From contig JAPJBO010000126.1 of NCBI GenBank assembly GCA_030068145.1, forward strand, positions 62,001 through 126,000: DNA of 64,000 bases, given 5' to 3'. Both the position numbers and the translations under genes were made by a program. Numbering within the stretch: the first letter of the stretch is position 1; the number at the start of each line of letters is the position of its first letter. Shown here one piece after another: positions 32,235 to 42,544 of the stretch. Under the pieces are notes generated by a model that had not been told where the DNA came from, did no database searches, and saw nothing but the letters and a program-made list of their open reading frames with translations. This DNA comes from Diplonema papillatum. Taxonomy: Eukaryota; Euglenozoa; Diplonemea; Diplonemida; Diplonemidae.

Positions 32235-35200
32235 TCAGATGCCGCGCCGTCGGAAACCGGGAGTGCCCGGGGTGCGGGCGGGGGTGAGCCGGCGCGACGC
32301 GAAGGCGGCGGTGCCGGGCGTCGGCTTGCCGCCGATCTCGGCGATCGCCTGCTTCGGCTTCTTCTGCTTGCCCAGCACGGCTTCGATGGCGCGCTCGCTC
32401 GACATGGCAGACAGGTCCTCCTCGTCGCTGCCGGCGCCGCGGGCGCCCCTTTCGTCGTGCCTCCGCTTCGCTTCGTCCTCCGCCTTCTTCTTCGCCTTCG
32501 CGAACCTGTCCCGCCGCACCTCGAAGAAAGTAGGCGCGATCTCCTCGAGCCAGATTCCGTCCACTGCCGAGACCGTGCTCATGTACTCCTTCTGCGTGAA
32601 GATTAACTCGTGATACACGACATAGTCCGGCATCGTGCCTCCGTTGAACAACGCGCTGCTCGGATGCACGCAGCAGGGCACCCCTGTGAGCATCGTGTAG
32701 TACTCCTGCACCCCCCGCCGCTGCCCGCAGTGCGGGAAGTAGCCGGCGACGAGGCACTTCTTGACGGGGTCCCAGTCGTGTCCGCAGGAGTTGACGCGCT
32801 TGCGCTTCTTCTGCATGATCTCCCGGAGCTGGACGCGGACCTCCTCGACGCGCTTGATGGCTTTGAAGTTGAGGAAGTGGTCGTTGCACCAGCGCTGGGA
32901 GCGGCCGTTCATCTTGAACATCTGGTACGCGTTCAGCAGCGTCAGGTGGTCCGACTCGGCGACCACGAACTTCTCCCGCATCTGGTCCGCCACCTCCTCC
33001 TGCTGCCGGGGGCGGGAGAATATCTTCGACTGGCTCGACATGCACGAGATCACCGTCAGCATCTCCTCCGCGCAGTCCTCCTTCGAGCAGCTGTACAGCA
33101 AGCACTTCGCCATGGCCGGGTCCACCGGGAACTCGTTCATGTCGTGTCCGGTTGCAGTCAACTCGCCTTCGTCGCTCAGCGCCCCGAGCATCCACAGTTG
33201 GTACATCGCGTTCGCCATGTTCTCCTGCGGCGGCGGGTCCATGAACTCGAAGTGGAGCAAGTTCTTGACGCCGAGCGACTTCAGCAGGAGAATCACCGAA
33301 GCGAGCGACGTCCGCTGGATCTCGGGCACCGTCATCGCGAGCATCTCGTTGTGGAACTGGTACTCCGTGAACAACCTGAAGCACCTCCCGGGTCCTGTCC
33401 TTCCAGCGCGACCGGCCCGTTGCTTTGCTGCCGCTTGCGATTCCGGGAACACCTGCAGCGCATCCATGCCCGTCTTCGGGTTGAAGAGCTTCAGCTTGCA
33501 AAACCCGGTGTCAATGACGTAGAAGATCCCGTCGACCGTCAGCGACGTTTCCGCGATGTTCGTGGCGATGATGCACTTCCGGACGCCCGGCGGCGCGGTG
33601 TCGAAAATCTTCGCCTGCGTCTCGGACGGGAGCAGCGAGTAGATGGGGAGAACCATGATTGTCTCCGCGTACACGGGGTCCGCCTCTTCGAGCTTGCTGG
33701 TGATCCACTGCGCAGCGACTTCGATCTCCTCCTGCCCGGTCATGAAGATCAGGATGTCGCCTTTGCCGGCGGTCATGTGTATCTCGCACGCCTGCTTTAC
33801 CGCGCGGTCGACGTAGTCGGCCACGTTCGCCCCTTGGTAAAAGATCTCGACGGGGAACGTCCGGCCGGGGATCTTGAAGATGGGGCAGTTGCAGAAGAAG
33901 GACGAGAACTTGTCCGCGTCCATCGTCGCCGACGTCACGATGAGCTTCAGGTCCCTCCGCCGCCCGACGCACGTCTTCATGATCCCGAACAGCACGTCCG
34001 TGTTGAGTGACCGTTCGTGCGCTTCGTCCATGATCACAGCGCTGTAGTGGTGCACATCCGGGTCCCGCATGGTCTCCCGCAGGAGGACACCGTCCGTCAT
34101 GTACTTGATCAGCGTGTTTTCGGACGTGCAGTCTTCGAACCGGATTGAGTACCCGACCTTGTCGCCAAGCTCGGTCCCGACTTCTTCGGAGACTCGCTTC
34201 GCGACGGACATCGCGGCGACTCGACGGGGTTGGGTGCAGGCGATGACGCGGCGGGGCGCGTGTTCGGTGGCCGGTTTCGCGTACCCGTCTTCGTAGAGGT
34301 ACTGAGCGATTTGGGTGGTTTTGCCGGAGCCGGTCTCGCCGACCAGCACGACGACGTTGTTCTCACGGATCAGGCGCAGGAACTGGTCGCGGCTGCCGTA
34401 CACGGGCAGCGACTCGCGCTGCGCTTTGATCTTCGCCCGGAACTCGACCGTCGCGGCGCCCGCGTCGGACTTGACGTTGAACGACGCCGACTGCTGCGCC
34501 TCGCGCTTCTCCTCCTCCTGCAGCTCTTCCGCGCTCATCTTCATCCGCTCCCGCAGCACCCGCCGCCGCTCCTCCCGGTACTCGGCGGCCGTGTCGCCGG
34601 TCCCGCTGACGAGGTTGCCGACCATCGTTCCCGTGTTGTCGAGGGCGTCTCGGTCCGCTTTTTGCCGCTCCCGCTGCTCGCGGGCGAAGCGGAGGATCGC
34701 GGAGCCCTTCTTCGCGTTGTCGTACAGCTCACCGCCGGCGTCGCGGACCGGGAGGACGAGCTCACGGCGGGTTGAAAACGAGGCGCCGCCGGCGAGGAAG
34801 GCGGGCGACGGCTTCGTGACGATGAGCTTCACCATCGCCGCGTCGAGGACGTCGTCGTCACGCTCGATTTCGGCCGCCGACATCGCGCCCGCGGACATCA
34901 TCCGAGACTCTTCCCAGCGCTTCGACTCGGCGTTGCGCTGTTCGGCGCGGAGGGTGCGGACGGTCACTTTGCCGGCCATCGACTTGCGCATGTTTTCCTC
35001 GCGTTCTTCGAGCCTCTTCTTGCTGTACGCCGACTCGAGCGAGTGGCCCTCCAGCTCGCTTGCGTCGGCGGACCCGCCGAACTCGTCTCCGCCCTCGTAC
35101 CACATCCTGGCTTCGTCTTTGTCGACCCATTCTCCCGCCGAGTATCCCTTGTGCCTCCTCGCGTTGTCGTCCCTCTCCGGCGAGGGAGTGTACGCCCGGC

Positions 35201-35426
35201 CGTTGCCGCCGCTGCTGCCGCCGTCGCCGTCGCGCCGGCTGCCAGGGCGGTCGCCGCGCTCCTTCCGGACCGGCGTCGACAGCTTCCGCTTCTTCAAGAA
35301 CTCGCTCGCGAGGGCGTGCGCGGAGGGCCGCATGCCGGGCGGCGCCATCGACCGGTCCCCGCCTTCCTTCTGCGCGCGCTCTTCCCGTTTGCGCTTGGCC
35401 AGGGCATCCAGCCCGTACTGCGACAT
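32235..35426 (-). CDS. PRP16: Pre-mRNA-splicing ATP-dependent RNA helicase PRP16 (DHX38)
   Basis: A single-exon 1063-residue DEAH-box helicase. It remodels the spliceosome after the first transesterification step, in the nucleus. Visible motifs: P-loop GETGSGKTT (363-371), TQPRRVAA (398-405), DEAH (467-470), SAT (499-501), ATNIAETSLTVDG (621-633) and QRAGRAGRTGPG (669-680), then the winged-helix/ratchet region and an OB-fold with YHELIFTQKEYM. Assignment to PRP16 rather than PRP2, PRP22 or PRP43 rests on the spliceosomal N-terminal extension (MSQYGLDALAKRKREERAQ; WYEGGDEFGGSAD), the spacing NPKTGMDALQVFPESQAAAKQR, and the C-terminal Thr/Pro/Arg tail (RTPGTPGFRRRG), which resembles the DHX38 tail. 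Length fits the family. A decayed fragment of its 5' end lies just upstream. Confidence 0.9.
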   Translation of the reverse strand: MSQYGLDALAKRKREERAQKEGGDRSMAPPGMRPSAHALASEFLKKRKLSTPVRKERGDRPGSRRDGDGGSSGGNGRAYTPSPERDDNARRHKGYSAGEWVDKDEARMWYEGGDEFGGSADASELEGHSLESAYSKKRLEEREENMRKSMAGKVTVRTLRAEQRNAESKRWEESRMMSAGAMSAAEIERDDDVLDAAMVKLIVTKPSPAFLAGGASFSTRRELVLPVRDAGGELYDNAKKGSAILRFAREQRERQKADRDALDNTGTMVGNLVSGTGDTAAEYREERRRVLRERMKMSAEELQEEEKREAQQSASFNVKSDAGAATVEFRAKIKAQRESLPVYGSRDQFLRLIRENNVVVLVGETGSGKTTQIAQYLYEDGYAKPATEHAPRRVIACTQPRRVAAMSVAKRVSEEVGTELGDKVGYSIRFEDCTSENTLIKYMTDGVLLRETMRDPDVHHYSAVIMDEAHERSLNTDVLFGIMKTCVGRRRDLKLIVTSATMDADKFSSFFCNCPIFKIPGRTFPVEIFYQGANVADYVDRAVKQACEIHMTAGKGDILIFMTGQEEIEVAAQWITSKLEEADPVYAETIMVLPIYSLLPSETQAKIFDTAPPGVRKCIIATNIAETSLTVDGIFYVIDTGFCKLKLFNPKTGMDALQVFPESQAAAKQRAGRAGRTGPGRCFRLFTEYQFHNEMLAMTVPEIQRTSLASVILLLKSLGVKNLLHFEFMDPPPQENMANAMYQLWMLGALSDEGELTATGHDMNEFPVDPAMAKCLLYSCSKEDCAEEMLTVISCMSSQSKIFSRPRQQEEVADQMREKFVVAESDHLTLLNAYQMFKMNGRSQRWCNDHFLNFKAIKRVEEVRVQLREIMQKKRKRVNSCGHDWDPVKKCLVAGYFPHCGQRRGVQEYYTMLTGVPCCVHPSSALFNGGTMPDYVVYHELIFTQKEYMSTVSAVDGIWLEEIAPTFFEVRRDRFAKAKKKAEDEAKRRHDERGARGAGSDEEDLSAMSSERAIEAVLGKQKKPKQAIAEIGGKPTPGTAAFASRRLTPARTPGTPGFRRRGI

Positions 35427-35595
35427 GGTGCGCCCTGCTCACGGCTCCCGCCTGGATTTTTGTTCGAGTGTTATTAGAGTGAAAGGAAGTTCAGGAAGAC
35501 AGTTTTCGTGAGGTAAGCGAGAGTATTTCTGGGGTGAGATTGGCGTTTCTAAAGCCTCGGGTTGACCGGATGAGGCTTGAGTGGACTTGCGCATC

Positions 35596-35745
35596 CCGAC
35601 TCGTCTCCGCCTTCATACCACGTTCTGGCTTCGTTTTTTAGACCCCGTCTCCTGCCGAAAACCCCTTGTTCATTGAGCCCGTACTGCGGCATGGTGCGCC
35701 CTGCCCACGGACCTTTTTCGAGCGTTATTCGTGGTTCTCGGTTTG
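35596..35745 (-). pseudogene. Fragment copy of the PRP16 5' end
   Basis: 35668-35745 matches the region around the PRP16 start codon and its 5' flank (GCCCGTACTGCGGCATGGTGCGCCC, with MPQYGL in place of MSQYGL). 35596-35641 matches codons around WYEGGDEFGG, some 100 residues further in the parent. About 250 bp of the parent are missing between them. The copy includes upstream non-coding sequence, so it came from DNA duplication rather than reverse transcription. It is in the same orientation as the parent and about 250 bp upstream of it. Confidence 0.8.
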
Positions 35746-38159
35746 CTAAAGCCACCGGTTGGCCGGGGTGGGATGGGAGCTTGGATGCCAGCACACAGTT
35801 CGCAAGCAGGCTATTGCGGAGACACGTACAGCTATATGATCCCGAAAGCTGAAGAGTGAATGGAATGATTAATGCACCATTCTCAGTCCTGGCTTGACAA
35901 GATACAATCGCTGGTATCGGAGAATATCCGATTCGTCAGATTTTCCGTCACGAGATCTCGCACGGTATTTCCACACAGGCATCGGCGCTCTAAAGATCCT
36001 CGATCACAAATCGGGCACCCCTCCGGGCCATTACGCGAGAGTTCGATGACGAGCGGACGTCTTGGTCGCACAAGGAGCCGAGGGGAAGAGAACAAAAAAA
36101 CGCAAGAGGATTTTTTTCGTCACATCGAATGACACTTGAACTTGAGCGCAGCGCTCACCGAATCGTTTAGATAAACGCCAACATTGTAAAAGAGGAAAAA
36201 GACAGAGACCGGGGGGGAGGCGAGTGGAAAAGGAAAAGGGCCAATGCTTTTTGGAAAAACGACGGTGAAAAGGAACGAAATCCAGTTCAGAAGGAGGCCT
36301 CGCGCGATAGACGCGCGACGAGATGCGTAGAAGCGGCTGGGACGCCCAGCAGCAAATGGCGGTGGTCTAGCAGCAAATGGCGTTCCACCGCTGTTGCGGC
36401 CGCTTTTACGTATCCAATGATGGGAAGCCTTGCAGTTACTCCCTTGTGGGGCTAGGTTCTGCGGATGCGTAGTGCTTGTCCGTTTTCCAGCGACGGACGA
36501 GCTTCGGCTGGGGGGGGAGGACTGGCGATGCCGGTGATTCGCGTCGCGCACACATGGCCCAGTAGTACTTGCACTCTGCGCGCTTGGAATCATTTGAAGA
36601 ACAAACACGCTCCCCCCGAACGCTTTTCGAAGTGCTGCATTTGCGGGAGAAAACCAGCAAACTGCGGGCGGAAAGCCAATGATGCCAACGATGCTTCTTC
36701 ACAGCGTGACAAGTGACATGCGACTTCTGCTCAGGATGCTGGGCGGATGTCGACACGGAGAGACCAAACCAAGCGTGGGTAGATGGCGGGAGTAACCTTT
36801 GACTCTCTGCAGGTATCTTCTGCTTCAAGATATCCCGAAGGTACACATATACAGCAACTAATCATGCAGCACACAAGTCTCGAAGCCTATCGGATTTCTT
36901 TCGCTCTCGTAAGGTGCAGTGCGCGGCGCAAACGTTGGAGGAAGCAGACTTGCACAACACTCCGAGGGACCAACTTGCTTCTCATCCCGAGGGTCCTGGC
37001 TCACACGTGGACCGAAACACGGAGTAGATGGGACACAGAGTTGGGCGGGCGGTCTTCTCACATCGCGAGCACAACAACACTTTGCGACTGAAAGCAAAAA
37101 AGGTCCACAAAAAAAGAAGATGAGAAGAAAAAAAAAAGCAAAAACGCCCGCAAGAAACGGGGGACAAAAATTGATTTTCTTCTTCGTGCCACTGATCGAC
37201 CGGCCCCGGCCGCAAACCTGCAAACCCAGCGGGGCACTGCTTTTGTTGTTTTGTTCTTTTGTCTGCTTGCACAAAATTAATCATTCGGAAGCATGATGCT
37301 TCTGGAAGCGTTGGCTGAGTCGCGACAAGAACGATTGATTCGCAAATCATTCGCGCGCATCGAATCAACGCCCCCGGCGATTCTTTGTAGCTTGAGCAAC
37401 GTCAGCATCCATTGAGCAGGGCCGAACGTACATACTTCTGCCAGGTGACTTCGTAGCTGCTAAAGCATTGCGCGAGGTGATTCTTCTCATAGTTCCATCT
37501 TCTTACCAATGTCATCACTCATCCCGAGCACAGGGCCGCAGCGAATGCTACGTGCCGAATTCCGGACGAGTAAACGATTGCTGCAAGACCCCCGTCACGC
37601 ATTCGACTCTCTTGGACGTAATCAGTGCAGCCCTGCACTAGCCATCGATCACAGGGAGTGAAACAAGTGCATCCAACAGCAAGCATCCTACCCTCGCGAC
37701 AAGAAGGAAAGCGCACATGATTCTCAACAAGACTGCGAGTGCAGAGTGGAACCAGGAAGGGCAGCAATACACTACGCACAAGAAACGAGGACCGTAGTGG
37801 ACGGGAAGTACGAATGCCGGCTTCCATTGCCGCCGACCTGCTGTCGAGATGGACCGACCACCCGTTGGTGAATCTGATGAGCGACCACTCGGTCGAACGC
37901 ATTGCAGTGCGTTGCTTGTTCCCAGCCTGCCCACATCATGAAACTCGAAGTAAGAGTGAACAGTCACGTCAGCCGGAAAGACGATGCAGGCTTGACGCTT
38001 CGAGAGCAGATATCCGCATGCTTGCTGCAGCCAAATTGCCGTTCCGTGCTTCCACCGTGATGATGATGATGACGCACCGGGTTTGGAAATTCAAGCGTAT
38101 GAGATGGAAGAGGTCGTCGCTCTCTCCGCTTCCGCCACCAAATCTCTGCACGGACGTGC
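35746..38159. other. Intergenic region, no supported gene
   Basis: A plus-strand frame at 36465-36716 contains CTLRAWNHLKNKH, like the second half of a BED-type finger, but the rest is missing. Poly-A/G-rich sequence lies around 37090-37160. At 37014-37050 the string GGACCGAAACACGG with following bases weakly resembles the complement of repeat R4. Nothing else is recognised. Confidence 0.3.
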
Positions 38160-38590
38160 CCTTAAAAATGGACGAAGCTCAGGCGTTGCTTCACGAGCGG
38201 GTCGTAGAATTCGACGTAGGCGTCGCAAGACAGGCGGCCGTCCTCTGTTCTCCCGCTATGATTCGCTGCATTTTCACGCACAACGGATGAGTTGGCTGGC
38301 GAACGAGGGTCGGCCATCCTCTGAGCTCACGCACCGAATCGTATACATACGCGGATCCTCACGCAACGTGACGAATTGCTGTGCTTCACATTCCAAAAAT
38401 GGATGAAGCTCTAAGCGGAAGAGCTGGCTCGCGAAGCGGTTCACAGGAGGGTCGGCCTTCCTCACGCAACGAATCGCTGCGCTTTCACATCCCGGAAATG
38501 GATGAAGCTCAAGCGGAGGAGCTAGCTCGCGGAGTGATTCAGATGAGGCTCGGCCGTCCTCTGAACTCACGCACCGAATCGCTGCGCGTA
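38160..38590. repeat. Degenerate tandem repeat derived from the 3' end of the RBM39-like gene
   Basis: About four units of 100-120 bp share AAAATGGA(C/T)GAAGCTC(A), GAGCT(A/G)GCTCGCG, GGTCGGCC(A/T)TCCTC and CACGCA(C/A)CGAATCG(CTGCGC). The last unit overlaps the stop codon of the RBM39-like gene, so the array repeats that gene's terminal codons and 3' flank. Confidence 0.8.
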
Positions 38591-40894
38591 CACGGACGGC
38601 GGGACGAACGAGGCACGAATCTGCTTCTTCCCGAACCACCGCTTGTTCATCTTGTTCCGGACCGCGCGGGCGCCTGCGGTCGTCTCCATGCGGAGCCACA
38701 CGTCGCCCGTCGGCGCGTACTTGTCGACGAAAATATGCCGCAGCTTGCCCATGCTCCCGCACTCGTCTGCGACCTCCTCCTTGATGTCCTCGTCCCAGTC
38801 GTCGTTGTCCTCCGTGGACGGGTCGAACAGGTTGCAAAGGTGGATGCACGGCGTCTCTATCTCCGCGGTGTCCATCGGCCTGATTTCGGGAAGCGCGGGC
38901 AACCCAGGCAACGGAGGGAGACTGCCCCCGGGGGGGCCTCCCATGTTGTGAGGAGGAGGCGCGCCGTGCGGCGGCATGTGACCCATACTGCCCATGTTGG
39001 GCATGTGGCCCATGTTCATGTTGTTCGGCATGCCGGGCGGTGGAGGGAACCCGTGGGGAAAGCCGGGTGGAGGCGGCATGCCAGGCGGCATGACAGGTGG
39101 CATACCCATGCCAGGTGGCATACCTGGCATACCAGGCGGCATCCCTGGTGGCATACCGGGAGGGGGTCCGTGTGGCATGCCTGGCGGAGGTCCGGTGGGG
39201 AGAGGCGGGTTTCCAGGGGGAGGGCCACTGGGCGGTCGAGTCGGAGGTCCGCTGTCGGAAGGCGCCGAACGGGGAAGCACACCGGGCGGCGGTCCGAGTG
39301 CGAGAGGTGCGGTGGGTGCGGCGGGGGCGGGCGCTCCCTCGGAGCCGGCCGGCGGCGGCCCGCTCGGCAGCGGCGGGTACTGCGCCCCCGGCTGGTTCCC
39401 TGGGTGCGGGACGTTGGGCGACGGGGGAGGTACGGCCAGGGTGTTGGACCGGACCTCGAGGATGTCAAGCCCGCTCACGAGCCCGAGCTTGAGCCGCTTG
39501 TGCTTGATTTCAATGCCCATGAAATTCGCGAGCGCTTGCTTCGAATTCGCGGGGTTCTCGTACTTGATGTACGCCATGTTCGTGTCATCGGAGTTGGGCT
39601 CCTTCTGCATCTCGATGCCAGCGACTTCGCCGAGAGACCGGAAGAGGAAGTGTATGTGGTCCTCCCGCAGCGCCTGGTGCAGGTTGCCGACGAGCAGGCG
39701 CATGGTGGACGGTGCGGTGGGCTGCTGCTCTGCGGCCATCTGCGCTTGGAGATTCTTTTCGCTCTCGGAGAGCTTCACGGCCACGGGGTGGCCGCGGATG
39801 AGCGCTCCTTGCAAGTTCAGTGCGCCGGCGACGCTGGACGGGTCGTAGAATTCGACGTAGGCGACTCCCTTCGACTTCCCGGTTTTGTCGCGGATCATGC
39901 GGATGTCGCGCACTTTGCCGGCGGTGTTGAAGAACTCGAAGAGCTCTTCGTCTTCGACGCGGGGGTGGAGGTGGGACACGAACACGGTTCGCTTGTCTCG
40001 CTCGATGGCGCGTGCTCGCTTCTCTTCGAAGCTGGGTTCCGGGCGGCGGGCTTCGACGGGGGCTTGGTTGATCGATCTGTCCCCTCGGTCGTCTTCTTCA
40101 TCATCCCTTCGGCGCCTTCTCTGCCCTCTGCCTCTGTCGTCGTCACGGTCTCTTCGGTCCCGCTCGCCTCTGTCTCGATCACCCCTGTCACCCGCGTCGC
40201 CTCTCTCACGATCTCCACCCTTCTCCCCTCTCTCACCCTTCTCTCCTCTGTCACCCTTCTCAGCTCTGTCTCGGTCGCCTCTGTCACCCTTCTCAGCTCT
40301 GTCTCGGTCGCCTCTGTCACCCTTCTCAGCTCTGTCTCGGTCGCCTCTGTCACCCTTCTCTCCTCTGTCTCGGTCGCCTCTGTCTCTGTCACCTCTTTCA
40401 CCCTTCTCCCCTCTGTCTCTGCCACCCTTCTCTCCTCTGTCTCGGTCGCCTCTGTCTCTGTCACCTCTTTCACCCTTCTCCCCTCTGTCTCTATCACCTC
40501 TGTCACCCTTCTCACCTCTGTCTCTATCAGTTCTGTCCCGGTCGCTCCTTTCAACCCTGTCTCTCCCACCCCTTTCGCCTCTGTCTCGGTCCCCTCTGTC
40601 TCTGTCACCCTTCTCTCCTCTGTCTCGGTCCCCTCTGTCTCTCTCTCCTCTCTCACCTCGGTCCCGGTCGCCCCGGTCTCTGTCTCGATCCCGTCTGTCT
40701 CCCCTCTCACCCCTGTCCCTATCGCCTCCCCGCCGGTCACGCTCGCGGTCCCTTCGGTCTCGATCCCTCGGCCTCGCATCGCCGCCGTCCCTTTCTTCCT
40801 TCCCACCGTTTTCGTCGAAGTGATTGTTATTTGCGTCCTGCGCCGCTTCTTCCACCATCGCGTCCACCACGTCACTCATCTCGAACGTTTGCAT
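38567..40894 (-). CDS. RBM39/CAPER-like splicing factor (two RRMs plus C-terminal UHM)
   Basis: A 775-residue single-exon protein. Residues about 35-275 are almost pure Asp/Arg/Gly/Glu/Lys repeats of the form GDRDRGEKGDRGDRDR, replacing the usual RS domain. RRM1 (about 302-378) starts RDKRTVFVSHLHPRVEDEEL and contains RSKG-like KSKGVAYVEF; RRM2 (about 400-475) starts MRLLVGNLHQALREDHI; a Gly/Pro/Met-rich linker (PPGMPPGMPPGMPG) follows. The C-terminal UHM (about 665-770) has LCNLFDPSTEDNDDWDEDI and the helix GKKQIRASFVPP, as in RBM39. The family acts in 3' splice-site recognition and splicing regulation in the nucleus, binding ULM peptides of SF3b155/U2AF65. Two Met codons lie close together at the start (40894 and 40879); either could be used. 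The next Met-like context is absent, so the first is taken. Confidence 0.88.
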   Translation of the reverse strand: MQTFEMSDVVDAMVEEAAQDANNNHFDENGGKEERDGGDARPRDRDRRDRERDRRGGDRDRGERGDRRDRDRDRGDRDRGERGERDRGDRDRGEKGDRDRGDRDRGERGGRDRVERSDRDRTDRDRGEKGDRGDRDRGEKGERGDRDRGDRDRGEKGGRDRGEKGERGDRDRGDRDRGEKGDRGDRDRAEKGDRGDRDRAEKGDRGDRDRAEKGDRGEKGERGEKGGDRERGDAGDRGDRDRGERDRRDRDDDRGRGQRRRRRDDEEDDRGDRSINQAPVEARRPEPSFEEKRARAIERDKRTVFVSHLHPRVEDEELFEFFNTAGKVRDIRMIRDKTGKSKGVAYVEFYDPSSVAGALNLQGALIRGHPVAVKLSESEKNLQAQMAAEQQPTAPSTMRLLVGNLHQALREDHIHFLFRSLGEVAGIEMQKEPNSDDTNMAYIKYENPANSKQALANFMGIEIKHKRLKLGLVSGLDILEVRSNTLAVPPPSPNVPHPGNQPGAQYPPLPSGPPPAGSEGAPAPAAPTAPLALGPPPGVLPRSAPSDSGPPTRPPSGPPPGNPPLPTGPPPGMPHGPPPGMPPGMPPGMPGMPPGMGMPPVMPPGMPPPPGFPHGFPPPPGMPNNMNMGHMPNMGSMGHMPPHGAPPPHNMGGPPGGSLPPLPGLPALPEIRPMDTAEIETPCIHLCNLFDPSTEDNDDWDEDIKEEVADECGSMGKLRHIFVDKYAPTGDVWLRMETTAGARAVRNKMNKRWFGKKQIRASFVPPSVYAQRFGA
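40060..40790. repeat. Low-complexity CTCTGTCTCGGTC-type repeat coding the Arg/Asp/Gly tract
   Basis: An irregular array of short units of 12 and 15 bp (CTCTGTC(A/T)C, TCGGTCGC, CCCTTCTC) runs through the first third of the RBM39-like gene. It includes a nearly exact 36-bp unit repeated about four times at roughly 40245-40365. All units are multiples of three, so the frame is kept. Confidence 0.85.
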
Positions 40895-42210
40895 CTTGAA
40901 CTCCTCCTCCTCCTATGTGTGCGTGTGTGTTACCCGTTTTAACGTGGCGCCTCTCTTCACGAAAGTACGACCACGCTTTGTGCGTGTTTGTGTGTGAGTG
41001 TGTGTGTGCGAGTGTTCAAAAGGAGAGTACGAAAAACGGGCAAACCGGCGGAGCCTGCGTTTTGCCGGGGGTTTGCTTCCCCTCCAACCTCGCTTTGGGC
41101 GAAGCCGCACACGAGAGGCCGCGCGGCTTCTCCCGCTTGTCTGTTTTCCCTGTTGTGCATTTTTCTACGGTCACTCTGGTGGCACACCGTGGGTTTACGC
41201 GAAAAGGGGATATGCCAGAAACCCCTTTTCTCTCGAGAGTAAACAGCTGTTTCAGCCACACTTCGACGCCATCCCTTGTACAGCACGGTTTCGCATCGAA
41301 GATCCGCGTTGAAGATCTACGGCAGCAAGCCGCGATTTCCTGGCGACACGTGATTCTATCTCTGCCCCCCCCACAATCGCTGCACAGATAGCTCCCGACC
41401 TTGGAGCTGCAAGATGGCCGCTGCGAAACCTTCTGTCACGACTAGCGACTTGTCTTTGAGAGGTCGCAAAACTTGCAGGCAAAACATCAGGGACGCTCTT
41501 TGTCGCAGGCAGTGCAGACGCGAGAGAGAGAGAGAGAGAGAACAAACAAGACAAGAGAGTAAGGCTAGTTTTGAGAACCCCTGATTCGGCGGCTCGCGCG
41601 CTTCACTAAGCGCGCGAGCCGCGCATTGGGAAGAAGGATAGAGCATTGCTTCGCTTCTGGGAACACGGTTCGCAGACGTCCAGGCGCTTGATTGATGCCT
41701 TACTTACACCCTCCAGCAGAAGGTTGCCGAGAAGCTTCGTCTTCGTAGTAGAACTGCGCTCAGTGTGCCAATGGCAAGCTGGGCAGCATATGTGAAAGGC
41801 TGGTGCCACGCTTCAAGTGGAACTATTCATCGCTTGTGTCACCGAGCAACTATTTTTGTAGCACAAGCGGGGTAGGGCTCGCGCACTCAAATATCGACCC
41901 TCAGGGCGAGCGCGTGAGTGTGTATACGTGTGCCTGCTGCAGTTTCAACGTGTGCCTAACGTAAACCCAATGCAACTCATGTCAGGACATTCGCCGGCAC
42001 GAGCCGGCCCCAGGCCACGTGATCCTGGATGCGTGTTGAAAAATAACAAACATTGGCCTGAAGGATCCGGGGTGGGAAGTACGCGCTGATCTCGCACCTT
42101 CTTTCCGATACCAAATACGTGCCCTATTCTGACTATTCTCCTTGTTTGGGCGCCTTCGGTGCGTCCAGGTGGGAATCGCGCGAGGTATAGAGAGACAAGA
42201 GCGTTGCAGT
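40895..42210. other. Intergenic region upstream of the RBM39-like gene
   Basis: It contains GT-rich (about 40918-41010, GTGTGTGTG) and GA-rich (41520-41545) microsatellites and a perfect short inverted repeat GGCTCGCGCGCTT...AAGCGCGCGAGCC at about 41591-41622, which could form a hairpin. No gene is supported. Confidence 0.4.
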
Positions 42211-42503
42211 ATGGCTAAAGATACAGTGGTGGTGCAATTGGGTGACCAGCCCCGAGTGCTCCGAGTCCACTTGCCGCAGAAGCAAGGTTGGAAGGGGACG
42301 GCGTGTTCCCCGGTCACGAGAAGGCCAAGACAATGCGGTCTGCATCTTGCCTTCCTTTTTCCTCTCTTTTTAATCAGCCTCGGCAGAGTGCCGTTGTGTT
42401 CGCTGCACGGAAGCTACACCGGCGGCTGGTTGCGATCCTCGCCCAGCTGCTCGTCTGCTTCAACGACTGGGGGTCCTCTCGCAGCGTCGCCTACGGATGT
42501 TGA
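42211..42503 (+). CDS. Possible small two-exon gene, unrecognised
   Basis: ATG at 42211 opens a 25-codon protein-like N-terminus (MAKDTVVVQLGDQPRVLRVH) ending at a CAAG/GTTGGA donor-like site (42286). A pyrimidine tract (CTTCCTTTTTCCTCTCTTTTT) with AATCAG follows at about 42352-42378. The plausible continuation SAVVFAARKLHRRLVAILAQ ends with a TGA at 42501-42503. The phases of the best donor and acceptor do not match this last frame, so the model is weak. No family is recognised. Confidence 0.22.
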
Positions 42504-42544
42504 TTTCACTCGGTTGCGAGAAACGCTGCGTTCCTTCCCTACTG

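Noticed and set aside
32610..34010. 466-codon plus-strand ORF over PRP16
   Set aside because: It is antisense to the conserved helicase motifs and rich in His/Leu/Arg, typical of a GC-rich shadow frame.
36465..36716. BED-type zinc-finger protein
   Set aside because: Only the HLKNKH half-motif is present; the preceding Cys pair is missing, so chance is as likely.
38381..40942. 853-codon plus-strand ORF over the RBM39-like gene
   Set aside because: The minus strand encodes clear RRMs and a UHM; the plus frame is Ser/Val low complexity from the complement of the charged tract.
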